Source: SYFY01 sp041752315
GTDB lineage: Bacteria; Pseudomonadota; Gammaproteobacteria; Pseudomonadales; Azotimanducaceae
Direction: 5' to 3'
Length of the DNA: 64,000 nucleotides
NCBI GenBank assembly: GCA_041752315.1
Contig: JBGSHJ010000010.1
Location: forward strand, 3,907-67,906
Shown piece by piece: positions 9,130 through 18,258 of the stretch. The stretch's first letter is position 1; every line of letters starts with the position of its first letter. The notes under the pieces are model-generated. The model made no database searches. It was not told the DNA's origin and saw only the letters and a list, made by a program, of their open reading frames with translations. The position numbers and the translations under genes were made by a program.

Positions 9130-9531
9130 ATGAGCATGCTCACTGAGTTCAAGAGCTTTGCCATGCGTGGCAACGTGGTCGACATCGCCGTCGGCATTGT
9201 CATCGGCGGTGCATTTGGCAAGATCGTGTCGTCCTTTGTGGCCGACGTGCTGATGCCGCCGCTGGGACTGCTGCTGGGTGGAATGAACTTTTCGAACCTG
9301 GCGGTCACGTTGAAGGATTCAGCAGAGGGTGTCGATGCCGTTCTGCTGAAGTACGGCATGTTTGTCCAGTCCATCGTCGACTTCGTCATCATCGCGTTTG
9401 CAATCTTCCTGATCGTCAAGGCCATGAATTCGCTGAAGAAAGAAGAAGTGGCGGCTCCCGCACCACCACCCGTACCCACGAAGGAAGAAGTGTTGCTGAC
9501 CGAGATTCGCGACGCCCTGCGCGCCCGCTGA
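9130..9531 (+). CDS. mscL: Large-conductance mechanosensitive channel MscL
   Basis: A 133-residue inner-membrane channel that opens under membrane tension and releases solutes on osmotic downshock. Visible features: the N-terminal amphipathic FKSFAMRGNVVDIAVGIVIG leading into TM1, the pore-lining glycine-rich AVGIVIGGAFGKIVSSFVAD, the LMPPLG loop, TM2 (VQSIVDFVIIAFAIFLIVKAMN) and a charged C-terminal helix (KEEVLLTEIRDALRAR). Length and order match the family. A strong hairpin terminator follows directly, so it appears monocistronic. Confidence 0.97.
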   Translation: MSMLTEFKSFAMRGNVVDIAVGIVIGGAFGKIVSSFVADVLMPPLGLLLGGMNFSNLAVTLKDSAEGVDAVLLKYGMFVQSIVDFVIIAFAIFLIVKAMNSLKKEEVAAPAPPPVPTKEEVLLTEIRDALRAR

Positions 9532-9540
9532 TCGTCTTTG

Positions 9541-9571
9541 AAGGTTGCACACTCGGTGTGTGCAGCCTTTT
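9541..9571 (+). terminator. Rho-independent terminator after mscL
   Basis: A 12-bp stem (AAGGTTGCACAC pairing with GTGTGCAGCCTT, one G-U pair), a 5-base loop and a short T run begin 9 bases after the mscL stop. Classic intrinsic terminator architecture. Confidence 0.85.
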
Positions 9572-9702
9572 GTGCCATCGGTTGCGGACCGGAAGGCTGT
9601 TCGAGGTAGGGCACCGGGTGGCGCTCCAGTTGCTCCATCCTGCTGGTTGCGGCACTCTGATCAGGCTGTACCCAATCACACCAGCGACCGGACTACTGCG
9701 CC

Positions 9703-10938
9703 ATGCACAGCCTGTTTCGAACCTCTCCCGCGCCTATGCTCGCCCTCATGCTCGCTGCGAGCCCGCTGATCGCACTTGCGCATTCCCAGTCCAGCGCCAA
9801 GGCCGAAGGTAGTCGGGTCATCGACTTTCCGGATGTTCCGGGCAAGCAGACCCTGGTGATGGACCTGCATACTCACAGTGTTTTTTCTGACGGCCACGTC
9901 TGGCCAAAAATCCGCGTCGAAGAATCCATTCGCGATGGCCTGGATGCGATGGCCGTCACGGAGCACCTGGAGTACCAACCACACCGGGCTGATCTGCCCC
10001 ATGCCGATCGCAATCGTGCGTACATCGAGTCGGCTGACGCCGCCAGAGATACCAGCCTGTTGATCATCAACGGTTCCGAGATCACCCGCGAAGCTCCCGC
10101 AGGCCACATGAATGCCGTCTTTGTGCAGGATTCCAATGCGCTCCTGAAAGTGCCCGCCGATGCCGGTGCTATCACGGACGCCATCGCGTACTACAAGGCA
10201 GCCCATGGCTGGCCGGCCGACGCAGCCGTTCGGGCCGCCAACGACCAGGGTGCGTTTGTATTCTGGAATCACCCTTACTGGACCGCGCAGAATGTCGACG
10301 GAATCACCCGGCTGACCGAGTTTCATGCCAGCCTCGTCAAGGCGGGCCAGTTGCACGGTATCGAGATCGCCAACGGCGATGACTATGCCGAAGAAGCCCA
10401 TGCCATTGCCATGCAACATGACCTGGTGATGCTTGGCGTTTCGGACGTCCACGACCTCATCGACTGGGACTACAGTCCAGCTACCGGCGGTCACCGGCCG
10501 GTCACCCTGGTCTTTGTTGAGGATCGTTCCCTCGAGGGTATTCGCGCGGCACTGTTTGCCAGACACACGGTGGTCTGGTTCAAGAACCTGCTGATCGGAC
10601 GATCGGCGGAAATCCTGCCGTTGCTGCAGGCCTCGCTGACGATGGATGCCAATGCGACCCGATACCAGAACGCCGACGTTGCAATGGTGACCCTGCGCAA
10701 TCACTCGGATGCGGAGTTCCTCCTGCAGAACACCTCGGAACATACGTTCATGGGGAGTGGAGATCTCATCGAGGTGCCCCCCCATGGCAAGACCGAACTG
10801 GCTGTGAAGATTCCTCGCGGTGATGCCCGGGTGGCACTCGAATTTGCGGTGATCAACGCGCTGGTTGCGCCCAGGAAACCGGCGAGCCTGTCTTTCTCCG
10901 CCCGGCTGCCTTCCAAGCCGGTGCCGCCTCGAGAATGA
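9703..10938 (+). CDS. Secreted PHP-domain phosphodiesterase (Sb-PDE-like)
   Basis: A 411-residue exported protein with a signal peptide ending near residue 26. The PHP metal-binding motifs are in order: DLHTHSVFSDG near residue 53, EHLEYQPHR near 86, the NGSEIT strand, FWNHPYW near 186 and SDVHD near 247. The C-terminal part (about 310-411) is a beta-rich domain. The overall layout resembles the Sb-PDE phosphodiesterases that hydrolyse organophosphate diesters in the periplasm. The true substrate here is unknown. Its stop overlaps the start of the downstream propeller gene by 4 bases (ATGA), so the pair is coupled. Confidence 0.82.
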   Translation: MHSLFRTSPAPMLALMLAASPLIALAHSQSSAKAEGSRVIDFPDVPGKQTLVMDLHTHSVFSDGHVWPKIRVEESIRDGLDAMAVTEHLEYQPHRADLPHADRNRAYIESADAARDTSLLIINGSEITREAPAGHMNAVFVQDSNALLKVPADAGAITDAIAYYKAAHGWPADAAVRAANDQGAFVFWNHPYWTAQNVDGITRLTEFHASLVKAGQLHGIEIANGDDYAEEAHAIAMQHDLVMLGVSDVHDLIDWDYSPATGGHRPVTLVFVEDRSLEGIRAALFARHTVVWFKNLLIGRSAEILPLLQASLTMDANATRYQNADVAMVTLRNHSDAEFLLQNTSEHTFMGSGDLIEVPPHGKTELAVKIPRGDARVALEFAVINALVAPRKPASLSFSARLPSKPVPPRE

Positions 10939-12515
10939 ACAGAATCAGCGGTCTGACGTTTGCCATCTTGTTGCTGCTGTCGTTGCCTGCAATGGGCGAT
11001 GTCACCTGTTCACGAATTCCGGATCTCTCCCGATGGTACGGTCAGGGTTGGGGCCTGGATGTCCGCAACACCCGGTATCAACGGGAATCCTCAATCTACC
11101 GGGACAATGTCCAGAACCTTGAAGTGGCCTGGGTGTTTGCGCTGGATGGTGGCCAGAGCCCACATTCGTGGTTTGCAGTCAGCGCCGACACGATTTTTGT
11201 CGGCTCCCAGGGTGGTCATCTGTACGCGCTGGACAAGGCGAACGGATGCGAGCGATGGCGATTAAAAGTGGACGGCAGCATTCGTACGGGACTCACTCAC
11301 GGTGAGATCGGCGGTGGTGTCACTGCCCTCTTCTTCGGGACGTTTGAAGGTCACACGTACGCTGTGGACGCCAGCAACGGCCAACTCATCTGGCGAACGG
11401 ACGCCCGCGAACACCCGTCGAACATGCTGACGGGAACGCCGACCTTTCACGATGGCCGATTGCTGGTTCCGGTCTCCTCCATGGAACTCACGCTGGCCAT
11501 CAATCCACTCTACGGTTGCTGTACGTCGAGAGGCTCACTGGTGGCGCTGGATGCTGGTACCGGCGCTTTGTTGTGGCGTCGCCCGGTCATTGATGAAGCA
11601 CCACAGGTCTCCGGTCGCCACTTCCTGTTTGTCGAACAATGGGCACCCTCCGGAGCGCCCGTCTGGTCAGCACCGGCCATCGACCCTGAAAGTGGGCAGA
11701 TCTACCTGGGTACCGGCGAAAACTACACCGCGCCAACTTCCGCGACCAGTGACGCGATCCTTTCGATTGCTCCTGCAGGCGGTGAGCGGACCTGGGTGGA
11801 ACAGTTCACTGCCGGCGATGCGTTCAACATGGCCTGTGCCGTCCACGTGAAACATCCCAACTGTCCCGATGAATCAGGACCGGATCTCGATTTCGGTGCG
11901 CCTCCCATCATCACCAGCGGTACGACCGGGAAACCCATCGTGCTGGCTGGCCAGAAGTCGGGTGACGTGCATGCGATGGATGCAACGACCGGCAAACGCC
12001 TCTGGTCGGTCAACGTCGGACGCGGTGGTTACCTCGGAGGCGTACATTGGGGGATGGCTGCCCATGAAGGGTTGCGATTTGTGTACGCACCCATCAGCGA
12101 TATCCCCAGCGGACCAGGCGCCGGCGATGCCAAGCCAGGCCTGTACGCCATTACCATGGATACAGGCGAAGTGCGCTGGCAATACACGCTGGACGACGCC
12201 TGCAGGGACAGACCGAACTGCCGCCATGGCATGAGTGCCGCGATCATGGCCACGGATGAACTGATCTTCGGCAGCGCACTGGATGGTCGACTGCTGATCA
12301 ACGACGCACGCACGGGCGAACTGGTGTGGCAACACGATACCTGGCAGAACTGGCCTGCGGTGAATGGTCCCGATGCACAAGGTGGCACCATCGATGTTCA
12401 TGGGCCTTACGTGGCCGATGACATGGTGTTCATTCAGAGTGGATATGGGAGCTTTGGCCAACAAGGTGGCAATGCACTCATTGCCTACCGTCTGGGTACT
12501 GGCAGCAGTCGTTGA
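10935..12515 (+). CDS. Secreted PQQ-type beta-propeller protein
   Basis: A 526-residue exported protein with a signal peptide (about residues 1-21). Repeated propeller blades show the W-rich tryptophan-docking pattern: GHLYALDKANGCERWRL, GHTYAVDASNGQLIWRT, GSLVALDAGTGALLWRR, GDVHAMDATTGKRLWSV. A vicinal Cys pair (GCCTSRG) recalls the adjacent-cysteine disulfide of PQQ alcohol dehydrogenases. No heme motif is present, so if it is a quinoprotein dehydrogenase its electron acceptor must be separate. It is translationally coupled to the PHP phosphodiesterase, suggesting both act on one extracellular substrate, for instance hydrolysis followed by alcohol oxidation. This pairing is inference. Confidence 0.82.
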   Translation: MNRISGLTFAILLLLSLPAMGDVTCSRIPDLSRWYGQGWGLDVRNTRYQRESSIYRDNVQNLEVAWVFALDGGQSPHSWFAVSADTIFVGSQGGHLYALDKANGCERWRLKVDGSIRTGLTHGEIGGGVTALFFGTFEGHTYAVDASNGQLIWRTDAREHPSNMLTGTPTFHDGRLLVPVSSMELTLAINPLYGCCTSRGSLVALDAGTGALLWRRPVIDEAPQVSGRHFLFVEQWAPSGAPVWSAPAIDPESGQIYLGTGENYTAPTSATSDAILSIAPAGGERTWVEQFTAGDAFNMACAVHVKHPNCPDESGPDLDFGAPPIITSGTTGKPIVLAGQKSGDVHAMDATTGKRLWSVNVGRGGYLGGVHWGMAAHEGLRFVYAPISDIPSGPGAGDAKPGLYAITMDTGEVRWQYTLDDACRDRPNCRHGMSAAIMATDELIFGSALDGRLLINDARTGELVWQHDTWQNWPAVNGPDAQGGTIDVHGPYVADDMVFIQSGYGSFGQQGGNALIAYRLGTGSSR

Positions 12516-12520
12516 GCGAT

Positions 12521-12751
12521 CTATCCCCTTGGATATTTATCCCGCATGTAAACCACTGACCGTCTGATCAGTGTTTCCAGCACCGCAAGGTCAACATCTG
12601 CCAGTGACTTGATGTAGAGACACGACTTGCCTGCCTTGTACTTGCCAAGGTGTTGCAGCAACTCCGACTCGCCCGCAAACCCTGACATGACATACAGGGT
12701 CAGGGCTTTGGCCCGGGTCCCGGGTTCACCCACCGCAGGCGATCCCGTCAC
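12521..12751 (-). pseudogene. DUF1801 gene remnant, N-terminal half missing
   Basis: The 76-codon frame (from a GTG) matches only the C-terminal half of DUF1801 proteins: ALTLYVMSGFAG, then LGKYKAGKSCLYIKSLADVD and ETLIRRSVVYM. Intact members have about 130-145 residues with an N-terminal half that is absent here. Upstream sequence immediately becomes the 3' end of the PPOX-fold gene, so the missing part was deleted rather than frameshifted. Probably non-functional; a shortened functional protein is the less likely alternative. Confidence 0.75.
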
Positions 12752-12768
12752 CCGGTTGACAGGCCCTG

Positions 12769-13311
12769 TTACTGGTTCTGGGCAAACTGCGCATAGGCGG
12801 CGGCCGTACCTTGTGCCATCTTGTCGCCGTCGAACGGAATCGACATCTCGGGCGTGAACTCCAGGACGATCCGTTCCGGCGTATCGAGAAACTTCACGAA
12901 CAGATCCGGCTTGAGATTGCGGGTGAAGGCATTGCCTTCGTCGCGGGCCATGGCCATCCCCTGTGCCAGCAGGTTGTAGAACCAGAGTTTGGTTTTGGCA
13001 TCATCGTGAATGATCGAGTGCCCCTTGTAGGTCACCGTCTTGCCACCGCCCATCGGTGTACCCTTGCTGGTGATCACGACCGAAGATCGCCCGTCACGCG
13101 CGATGGCCTTGATGCGAACCCGCTCACGTGTCGCCGTCATCCAGATCTTGCCGTTCACGGGGACATACGCCGTGATGACGCCGAGCGGGTGACCTTCCTT
13201 GTTGGCCCAGCAGAACACACACTCACCTGCGCTACGCAGCAATTCCTGCTCGCGCTCCGGATCGAGACGATACTGCTTGACGTCATCGTAATTGGTGGAT
13301 TGATCAGCCAT
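12769..13311 (-). CDS. Pyridoxamine 5'-phosphate oxidase-fold (PPOX) family protein
   Basis: A 180-residue split-barrel flavin-binding protein. The strand order (CVFCWANKEGHPLGVITAYV, then KIWMTATRERVRIKAIARD, then RSSVVITSKG) is the usual FMN-binding barrel. Members bind FMN, F420 or heme; the specific role is not readable. AGGAG lies 11 bases before the ATG. It is bordered by the DUF1801 remnant downstream and the symporter on the same strand upstream. Confidence 0.8.
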   Translation of the reverse strand: MADQSTNYDDVKQYRLDPEREQELLRSAGECVFCWANKEGHPLGVITAYVPVNGKIWMTATRERVRIKAIARDGRSSVVITSKGTPMGGGKTVTYKGHSIIHDDAKTKLWFYNLLAQGMAMARDEGNAFTRNLKPDLFVKFLDTPERIVLEFTPEMSIPFDGDKMAQGTAAAYAQFAQNQ

Positions 13312-13359
13312 CGTAAGGGGTTCTCCTCTGGGTCATGAAGCAATGAAGTCTGACCTATT

Positions 13360-14745
13360 CTACGCAGTCCTGGCATCCCGTTTAATCGCCAGCTCCTGTC
13401 GAATCTGCGTGTGACGGGCCGGTGTGAGCGGGTGGTTCCAAACTATCAGTGCAGCCAGCGTGAACCCTGCTGCCGGACCGAAGACATAAAACAGCCTGAG
13501 TCCGAGCAATCCCTCCTCCGAGCCGGTGCCGGCATTCGACGAAAATCCGACGAGTGCCAGCACCCACAGCGCAATGGCCGGACCGATGGACAACGCGATC
13601 TTGATGACAAACGACCACACTGCAAAGAACCATGCCGCCCGATCCTCGCCACTTTCCAGTCGGTCGATATCGATCACATCGGCCTTCATGGCATTTGGCA
13701 ATGCGTTGAAGGATCCACCGAGGAAACCGGTAATGGCCATGATCGGCGCCATATAGATAAAGTCGCCTGCACCAAGTAACAGATAACCACACTGACAGCA
13801 GCCAAAGGCGATGAGCGCCATGGCCCAGGCTCGATGTTTGCTGAACGTCTGTGACACCCGGACCCAGAAGGGAATGCCGATCAGGTTGGCGACAAAAAAT
13901 ACCAGCAACATGGTGATACTGCCGGAATCGTCCTTGAGCACGTTGCGGATGTAAAACGCGACCAGCGCCGTGGATATGGCGGAGCCGAGCTGGTTGACAA
14001 AAAAGGCCAGCACGAGTCGCTTGAATGGTCCATTCCTCCACATCAGCTTCAGACCCGGAAGCACGGGTATGCGCGAAGGCACAAAGTCGCGACGTTCGGG
14101 AACATGCCACACGGTGAGTCCAACCGTGATGGGCAACAGGATCAATGTCATCGTGCCGATGAGCCAGAGCGTGACCTCCATGCCTTCCATGTGGAACGCG
14201 TAGAGTGCGATGACAGGGACCAGCTTGCTGATGACATTCGCCGCCATGCCAATCCACGCGCGCCACCCGGTGATCCGTGTGCGTTCGTTGTAGTCATCCG
14301 ACATTTCTGCCGCCCATGAGTAGTACGGTATGAACAGCATGGTCCACCCCGTCCACAGAACGATCAGCCAGGTCAGGAGATACACTTCGTCGACGGGAGG
14401 TTCGGGCATGAACAGTTTGTAGATCGATGCCATGAGCAGAGGCACTGCGGCAACCATCCAGATTCGACGACGGCCCCAAGGTGTTTTTGTGCGATCACTG
14501 AGCCAGCCCATCAAGGGATCGGTGACGGCATCGAACAGACGGGCAATCAGCCAGATCGTGCCTACCGCTGCCAGACTCAGTCCAAGATCCTGTCCGTAAT
14601 AATTTGGCAGGAAGGCCGCCACCGGAATGGCCGCCATCTGGATCGGCATATCGGACAAGCTGTAGAAAAACAGCGTGCTGCGCGACAACGGTGGCTGGTC
14701 AGCGGGTCTACCCGCACGGTTCCCGGTCACTGGCTGGTCGGTCAC
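13360..14745 (-). CDS. MFS transporter of the GPH (MelB-like) cation symporter family
   Basis: A 461-residue, 12-segment inner-membrane transporter. GPH signatures are the N-terminal ARLFDAVTDPLMGWLSDRT, the loop WGRRRIW, and the central YYSWAAEMSDDYNERTRITGWR. These carry Na+- or H+-coupled uptake of sugars or glycosides in the family; carboxylated aromatics and other solutes are also taken by bacterial relatives. The start is GTG, just before the short cytoplasmic tail. The gene follows the carotenoid oxygenase gene on the same strand by 34 bases, so the substrate may be linked to that enzyme. Confidence 0.88.
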   Translation of the reverse strand: MTDQPVTGNRAGRPADQPPLSRSTLFFYSLSDMPIQMAAIPVAAFLPNYYGQDLGLSLAAVGTIWLIARLFDAVTDPLMGWLSDRTKTPWGRRRIWMVAAVPLLMASIYKLFMPEPPVDEVYLLTWLIVLWTGWTMLFIPYYSWAAEMSDDYNERTRITGWRAWIGMAANVISKLVPVIALYAFHMEGMEVTLWLIGTMTLILLPITVGLTVWHVPERRDFVPSRIPVLPGLKLMWRNGPFKRLVLAFFVNQLGSAISTALVAFYIRNVLKDDSGSITMLLVFFVANLIGIPFWVRVSQTFSKHRAWAMALIAFGCCQCGYLLLGAGDFIYMAPIMAITGFLGGSFNALPNAMKADVIDIDRLESGEDRAAWFFAVWSFVIKIALSIGPAIALWVLALVGFSSNAGTGSEEGLLGLRLFYVFGPAAGFTLAALIVWNHPLTPARHTQIRQELAIKRDARTA

Positions 14746-14779
14746 CGCAGCGGTTGTCCTGTCTGCCTCCTGGCTGCAC

Positions 14780-16243
14780 TCAATGCATGAATACCTGGGG
14801 CGTGAAATGCCCGTGGAACTGATGCGGGACGTGGTGCTTCAGGTGCAATGTCGCAACATGGGCCATGTCGTCGGCACGATGGATCTGCAACTGGCTGCGA
14901 TGCGTGAATGCGTTGTAGACCACTTCGAGCACATAACCATCGTCTTCCCGGCTTGCGTTGCTGGCCGGGGCAAACAGCGGCTCCGAACCATAGAGCCCCT
15001 TTGGCATTTCGAGCAGGGTCGCTTCGCCATCATGGGTGATGCGCTGGATCGCGTTGAAAAAGCTGTTCGCACCGTTGGGTACGGAACACGCCGTCCAGGT
15101 CACATCGTTCCGTTTCCCGGTCCAGGCGGTATTGAAGGTGGGAAATTCCGACTCCGTCTTGCAGACGCGCTCACGCGACAGCGCACCCGTCTCCATGTTC
15201 AGGCGATATCGCATGTAGGTACCACCACCAAACCGGCCATCCGGATTGAAGACATCGTTCAGTGTCTTGTTGGCCTCGAAGTTGTCCGTGAACATTCCAT
15301 CAACAATGATTTCGCTGCCCTCTTCATACGCATTGCCAAAGTGGATCATCGCACCGGCATCGGTCTCGAAGCGGCGTACTTCCTTCAGCGAGTGCAGATC
15401 GACAACGATCACCTGCATCGGGATCGACGGATCAAACGTGACCTGGTCGGAAATGGTCCGCGTGCCGAGGATCACCGGCAGCATGTTGCCAAAGACGATG
15501 CTGCCGATGAAAAACACCGCATAACGATTGCTGAGTGCAAAATCGTGGCAGAACGGAAATGTGGTCAATGGCACCTGCTCCCGACTGACCAGCGTTCCAT
15601 CAGGCCGGATCCGGAACATGGTCAGGCAGGGTTTGGGCCCCTTGAGCCCAAAACCCGAGATACCTGCGCCATAGTTGATGTATTCGCCGGACGCGCCATG
15701 AACCTTGCCATGTGCACTGAAAACATCCGCCGCCTTGAGGCCACCATCGTAGGTGAACTCACCGATCGTCGAGAGATCCGAAGGGTCCAGCTTCCACGGC
15801 TTGCCACCTTCGTTCAGCGCCAGCAGATGGCCACCATGGAACATGGTATTGGTATTGGCCGGATTGGCCGGCATCCGCAAGACATTCTTCGAAAATCCAC
15901 CGGGTACCTGGGTACCAAAACCGCGATACAGCACTGCCTGGGCAGCAGTTTCTTCCAGATACTTGGGCGTGCGGACGTATCGATTGCGGAAATGCACACG
16001 ACCATCCGCAAACGTGAACGCGCAGAGCATGCCATCACCGTCGAACCAGTGGCCATACTTGCTGTTCCCGATGCGCTGCCGGCCGGGGCCGTTGCGAAAG
16101 AACGTACCGGTCAGGTCGCGTGGCACGTCACCTTCGATTTCATCGATCCAGTACGCGTATTCTTCATCGAGATTCTCAAGGCCACCGTGGCAGCTGGGAA
16201 TTTCGTTGATGCCCTTGATCGCCTGGTTAACGGCAGCGCACAT
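14780..16243 (-). CDS. Carotenoid cleavage oxygenase family protein
   Basis: A 487-residue seven-bladed propeller oxygenase with non-heme Fe(II) that cleaves a double bond in carotenoids, apocarotenoids or stilbene-type phenolics. The four iron-binding His appear in order: FSAHGKVHG near residue 176, PFCHDFA near 231, MIHFGN near 299 and HQFHGHF near 478. NGPGRQ and HWFDGDGM near residues 50-70 are family motifs. AGGAGA precedes the ATG. Lies in the same transcription direction as the downstream GPH symporter. Bacterial relatives include lignostilbene and isoeugenol oxygenases, so a lignin-derived substrate is possible. Confidence 0.92.
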   Translation of the reverse strand: MCAAVNQAIKGINEIPSCHGGLENLDEEYAYWIDEIEGDVPRDLTGTFFRNGPGRQRIGNSKYGHWFDGDGMLCAFTFADGRVHFRNRYVRTPKYLEETAAQAVLYRGFGTQVPGGFSKNVLRMPANPANTNTMFHGGHLLALNEGGKPWKLDPSDLSTIGEFTYDGGLKAADVFSAHGKVHGASGEYINYGAGISGFGLKGPKPCLTMFRIRPDGTLVSREQVPLTTFPFCHDFALSNRYAVFFIGSIVFGNMLPVILGTRTISDQVTFDPSIPMQVIVVDLHSLKEVRRFETDAGAMIHFGNAYEEGSEIIVDGMFTDNFEANKTLNDVFNPDGRFGGGTYMRYRLNMETGALSRERVCKTESEFPTFNTAWTGKRNDVTWTACSVPNGANSFFNAIQRITHDGEATLLEMPKGLYGSEPLFAPASNASREDDGYVLEVVYNAFTHRSQLQIHRADDMAHVATLHLKHHVPHQFHGHFTPQVFMH

Positions 16244-16440
16244 CGGAAGTCTCCTGGATTCGGTTCAGTTGACAGGTCGGGACAGTGGCTCATGACGCTC
16301 CAGCCGTATGCACGATGCGTCGCCAGCCTGGGCAATCATGGACGGTAACAGTCGCCCTGCGTTCAGATCAACAACGGGGCGAGAGTTGCAGTGCCCCGTG
16401 ACGACCGCATTTTTTTCGCCGCTTCGCGTTCAGCGCCTGA

Positions 16441-17310
16441 TCACGCCAGATGTTCTGCATCATCCACCGCCGCCAGGGTATTGTGCATCAGCATGGCGAC
16501 AGTCATGGGGCCTACACCACCGGGTACGGGAGTGATCCACGCGGCGCGCTGGCTGGCCGCTTCGAAACCGATGTCGCCAATGATCTTGCCGTTGGGTTGC
16601 CGGTTGATGCCCACATCAATGACGATTGCGCCTGGTTTCACCCATTCACCAGGAATGATCCCGGGCTTGCCGATGGCCACCACCAGAATCTCTGCACGGC
16701 GGACTTCGGCTTCCACATCGACGGTGAACCTGTGACAGATCGTTACCGTGGAACCAGCAAGAAGGAATTCCAGCGCCAGCGGGCGGCCGACATGGTTCGA
16801 GGCGCCCACCACCACAACCACCTTGCCCTTGGGGTCGACGCCAATGCGCTCGACAAGAGTGAGAATGCCAAACGGCGTACACGGCCGCAGCAGCGGTATC
16901 CGCTGAACGAGTCGGCCAACGGTGTAAGGATGAAAGCCGTCCACGTCCTTGCTTGGACGTATCCGTTCGATCACCAGCCGACTGTCGATATGTGCTGGCA
17001 GCGGCAACTGCACCAGGATGCCATGCACCGTGGGGTCATCGTTCAACTCATCGACCAGCGTCAGCAGTGCAGCCTCTGTGGTGCTGCTGGGCAGGTCATG
17101 CGCCACCGAGAGAATGCCCGTCTCGGTACATGCCTTGCGTTTGTTGCGCACGTAGATGCGCGAGGCTTCGTCCTGACCGACCAGTACCACGGCAAGCCCC
17201 GGTCTGGGCAAGCCGGCAGCCACCCGCTTTTCGACCCGGGCTTTCACTTCATTGCGAATATCCTGGGCGATCGCCTTGCCGTCGATCAGGCGAGCCGTTG
17301 AGGAAGACAT
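16441..17310 (-). CDS. folD: Methylenetetrahydrofolate dehydrogenase/cyclohydrolase FolD
   Basis: Bifunctional cytosolic enzyme interconverting 5,10-methylene-THF, 5,10-methenyl-THF and 10-formyl-THF. The 289-residue length and motifs match: YVRNKRKACTETGI with the catalytic Lys, GILVQLPLPAH, KDVDGFHPYTVGRL, PCTPFGI, and the C-terminal TPVPGGVGPMTVAML. The dinucleotide-binding part has VVGASNHVGRP where many relatives have a GRSxxVGxP pattern. Single gene, divergent from the phytanoyl-CoA dioxygenase-like gene. Confidence 0.96.
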   Translation of the reverse strand: MSSSTARLIDGKAIAQDIRNEVKARVEKRVAAGLPRPGLAVVLVGQDEASRIYVRNKRKACTETGILSVAHDLPSSTTEAALLTLVDELNDDPTVHGILVQLPLPAHIDSRLVIERIRPSKDVDGFHPYTVGRLVQRIPLLRPCTPFGILTLVERIGVDPKGKVVVVVGASNHVGRPLALEFLLAGSTVTICHRFTVDVEAEVRRAEILVVAIGKPGIIPGEWVKPGAIVIDVGINRQPNGKIIGDIGFEAASQRAAWITPVPGGVGPMTVAMLMHNTLAAVDDAEHLA

Positions 17311-17386
17311 CAGGAGAGGCGCTCCAGAGGGAATTTTGGATAGGCTATAGTGTCGTCGTCGCCGGCCAAATCAAGCAGAAATACGC

Positions 17387-18184
17387 ATGCAGCTGACCAG
17401 ACACCCTCGCAACACCCAATTCCAATGGCGGCAACTGGTCAGTGCAGGGTACAGACTGATCTCCGACGCGCAGGCCAGGGCCTACGCCGAGCACGGTTAC
17501 TTCCTTCTGGAGGATGTGTTCACACCCGCCGAGGTGAGTGCAGTGGTCGACGCCATCGCGCCGCTGGAAGAGGCAACCGAGGCATTCCTGAAAACCCGGG
17601 AAAACGGCACCCACAGCATCGCGCGTTCAGGGGAGATCACCTTTTCACCGCACCTGGTCACAAGATCAGGGGTTCTGAAAGACTTTTCAATGCACCCGGT
17701 ATTCTGCGCACTCACCCATGACCTCATCGGTCCAGCCGTGCGTTTGTACTGGGATCAGGCCGTGTACAAAAAACCGGGCACACCCGATGAGTTTCCGTGG
17801 CACCAGGACAACGGCTACACCTACGTGGAGCCGCAGCAGTACCTGACCTGCTGGGTGGCGCTAACAGATGCCACGGAGGCCAACGGATGCCCCTGGGTCA
17901 TTCCGGGCATCCATCGACAGGGCACACTCCAGCATGAGTGGACACCGCTGGGCTTCCGCTGTATCGACCAGGCAGAAGGCGCGATCCCGGTACCGGCACG
18001 AGCTGGATCGATTGTCGTGTTCTCCAGTCTGACCCCGCATCGCACGGGACCCAACCTGACCGACACCATACGCAAGTCCTACATCCTGCAGTACGCGCCG
18101 GAGGGTGCGGTCATGTGGCGAAGTCACCAACAATCCTCGCCCTGCGACGCCCCTGATCGGCAGTATCTTCTGCCTGCGGGCTGA
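17387..18184 (+). CDS. Phytanoyl-CoA dioxygenase (PhyH) family protein
   Basis: A 265-residue Fe(II)/2-oxoglutarate-dependent oxygenase. The jelly-roll facial triad is visible: HQD near residue 139 (WHQDNGYTY) and the distal His near 217 (TPHRTGPN), with the 2-oxoglutarate-binding Arg in TIRKSYI. Members hydroxylate lipids, alkaloids or antibiotic precursors; this substrate is unknown. The gene is divergent from folD with a 76-base gap and has no strong ribosome binding site. Confidence 0.88.
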   Translation: MQLTRHPRNTQFQWRQLVSAGYRLISDAQARAYAEHGYFLLEDVFTPAEVSAVVDAIAPLEEATEAFLKTRENGTHSIARSGEITFSPHLVTRSGVLKDFSMHPVFCALTHDLIGPAVRLYWDQAVYKKPGTPDEFPWHQDNGYTYVEPQQYLTCWVALTDATEANGCPWVIPGIHRQGTLQHEWTPLGFRCIDQAEGAIPVPARAGSIVVFSSLTPHRTGPNLTDTIRKSYILQYAPEGAVMWRSHQQSSPCDAPDRQYLLPAG

Positions 18185-18258
18185 CCCATCGTTGAACGGA
18201 TTGTGCACCCGCCTGAACAACAAGCTGACGCACGTTCCACCCGAAGATCCGACAGACG

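Noticed and set aside
14675..16348. Long plus-strand frame antisense to the carotenoid oxygenase gene
   Set aside because: Low-complexity shadow with no family motif; the minus strand has all four iron-binding His.
16244..16440. Gap between the carotenoid oxygenase and folD, searched for an RNA gene or terminator
   Set aside because: Only a weak 4-bp stem before an A-rich run; not convincing.
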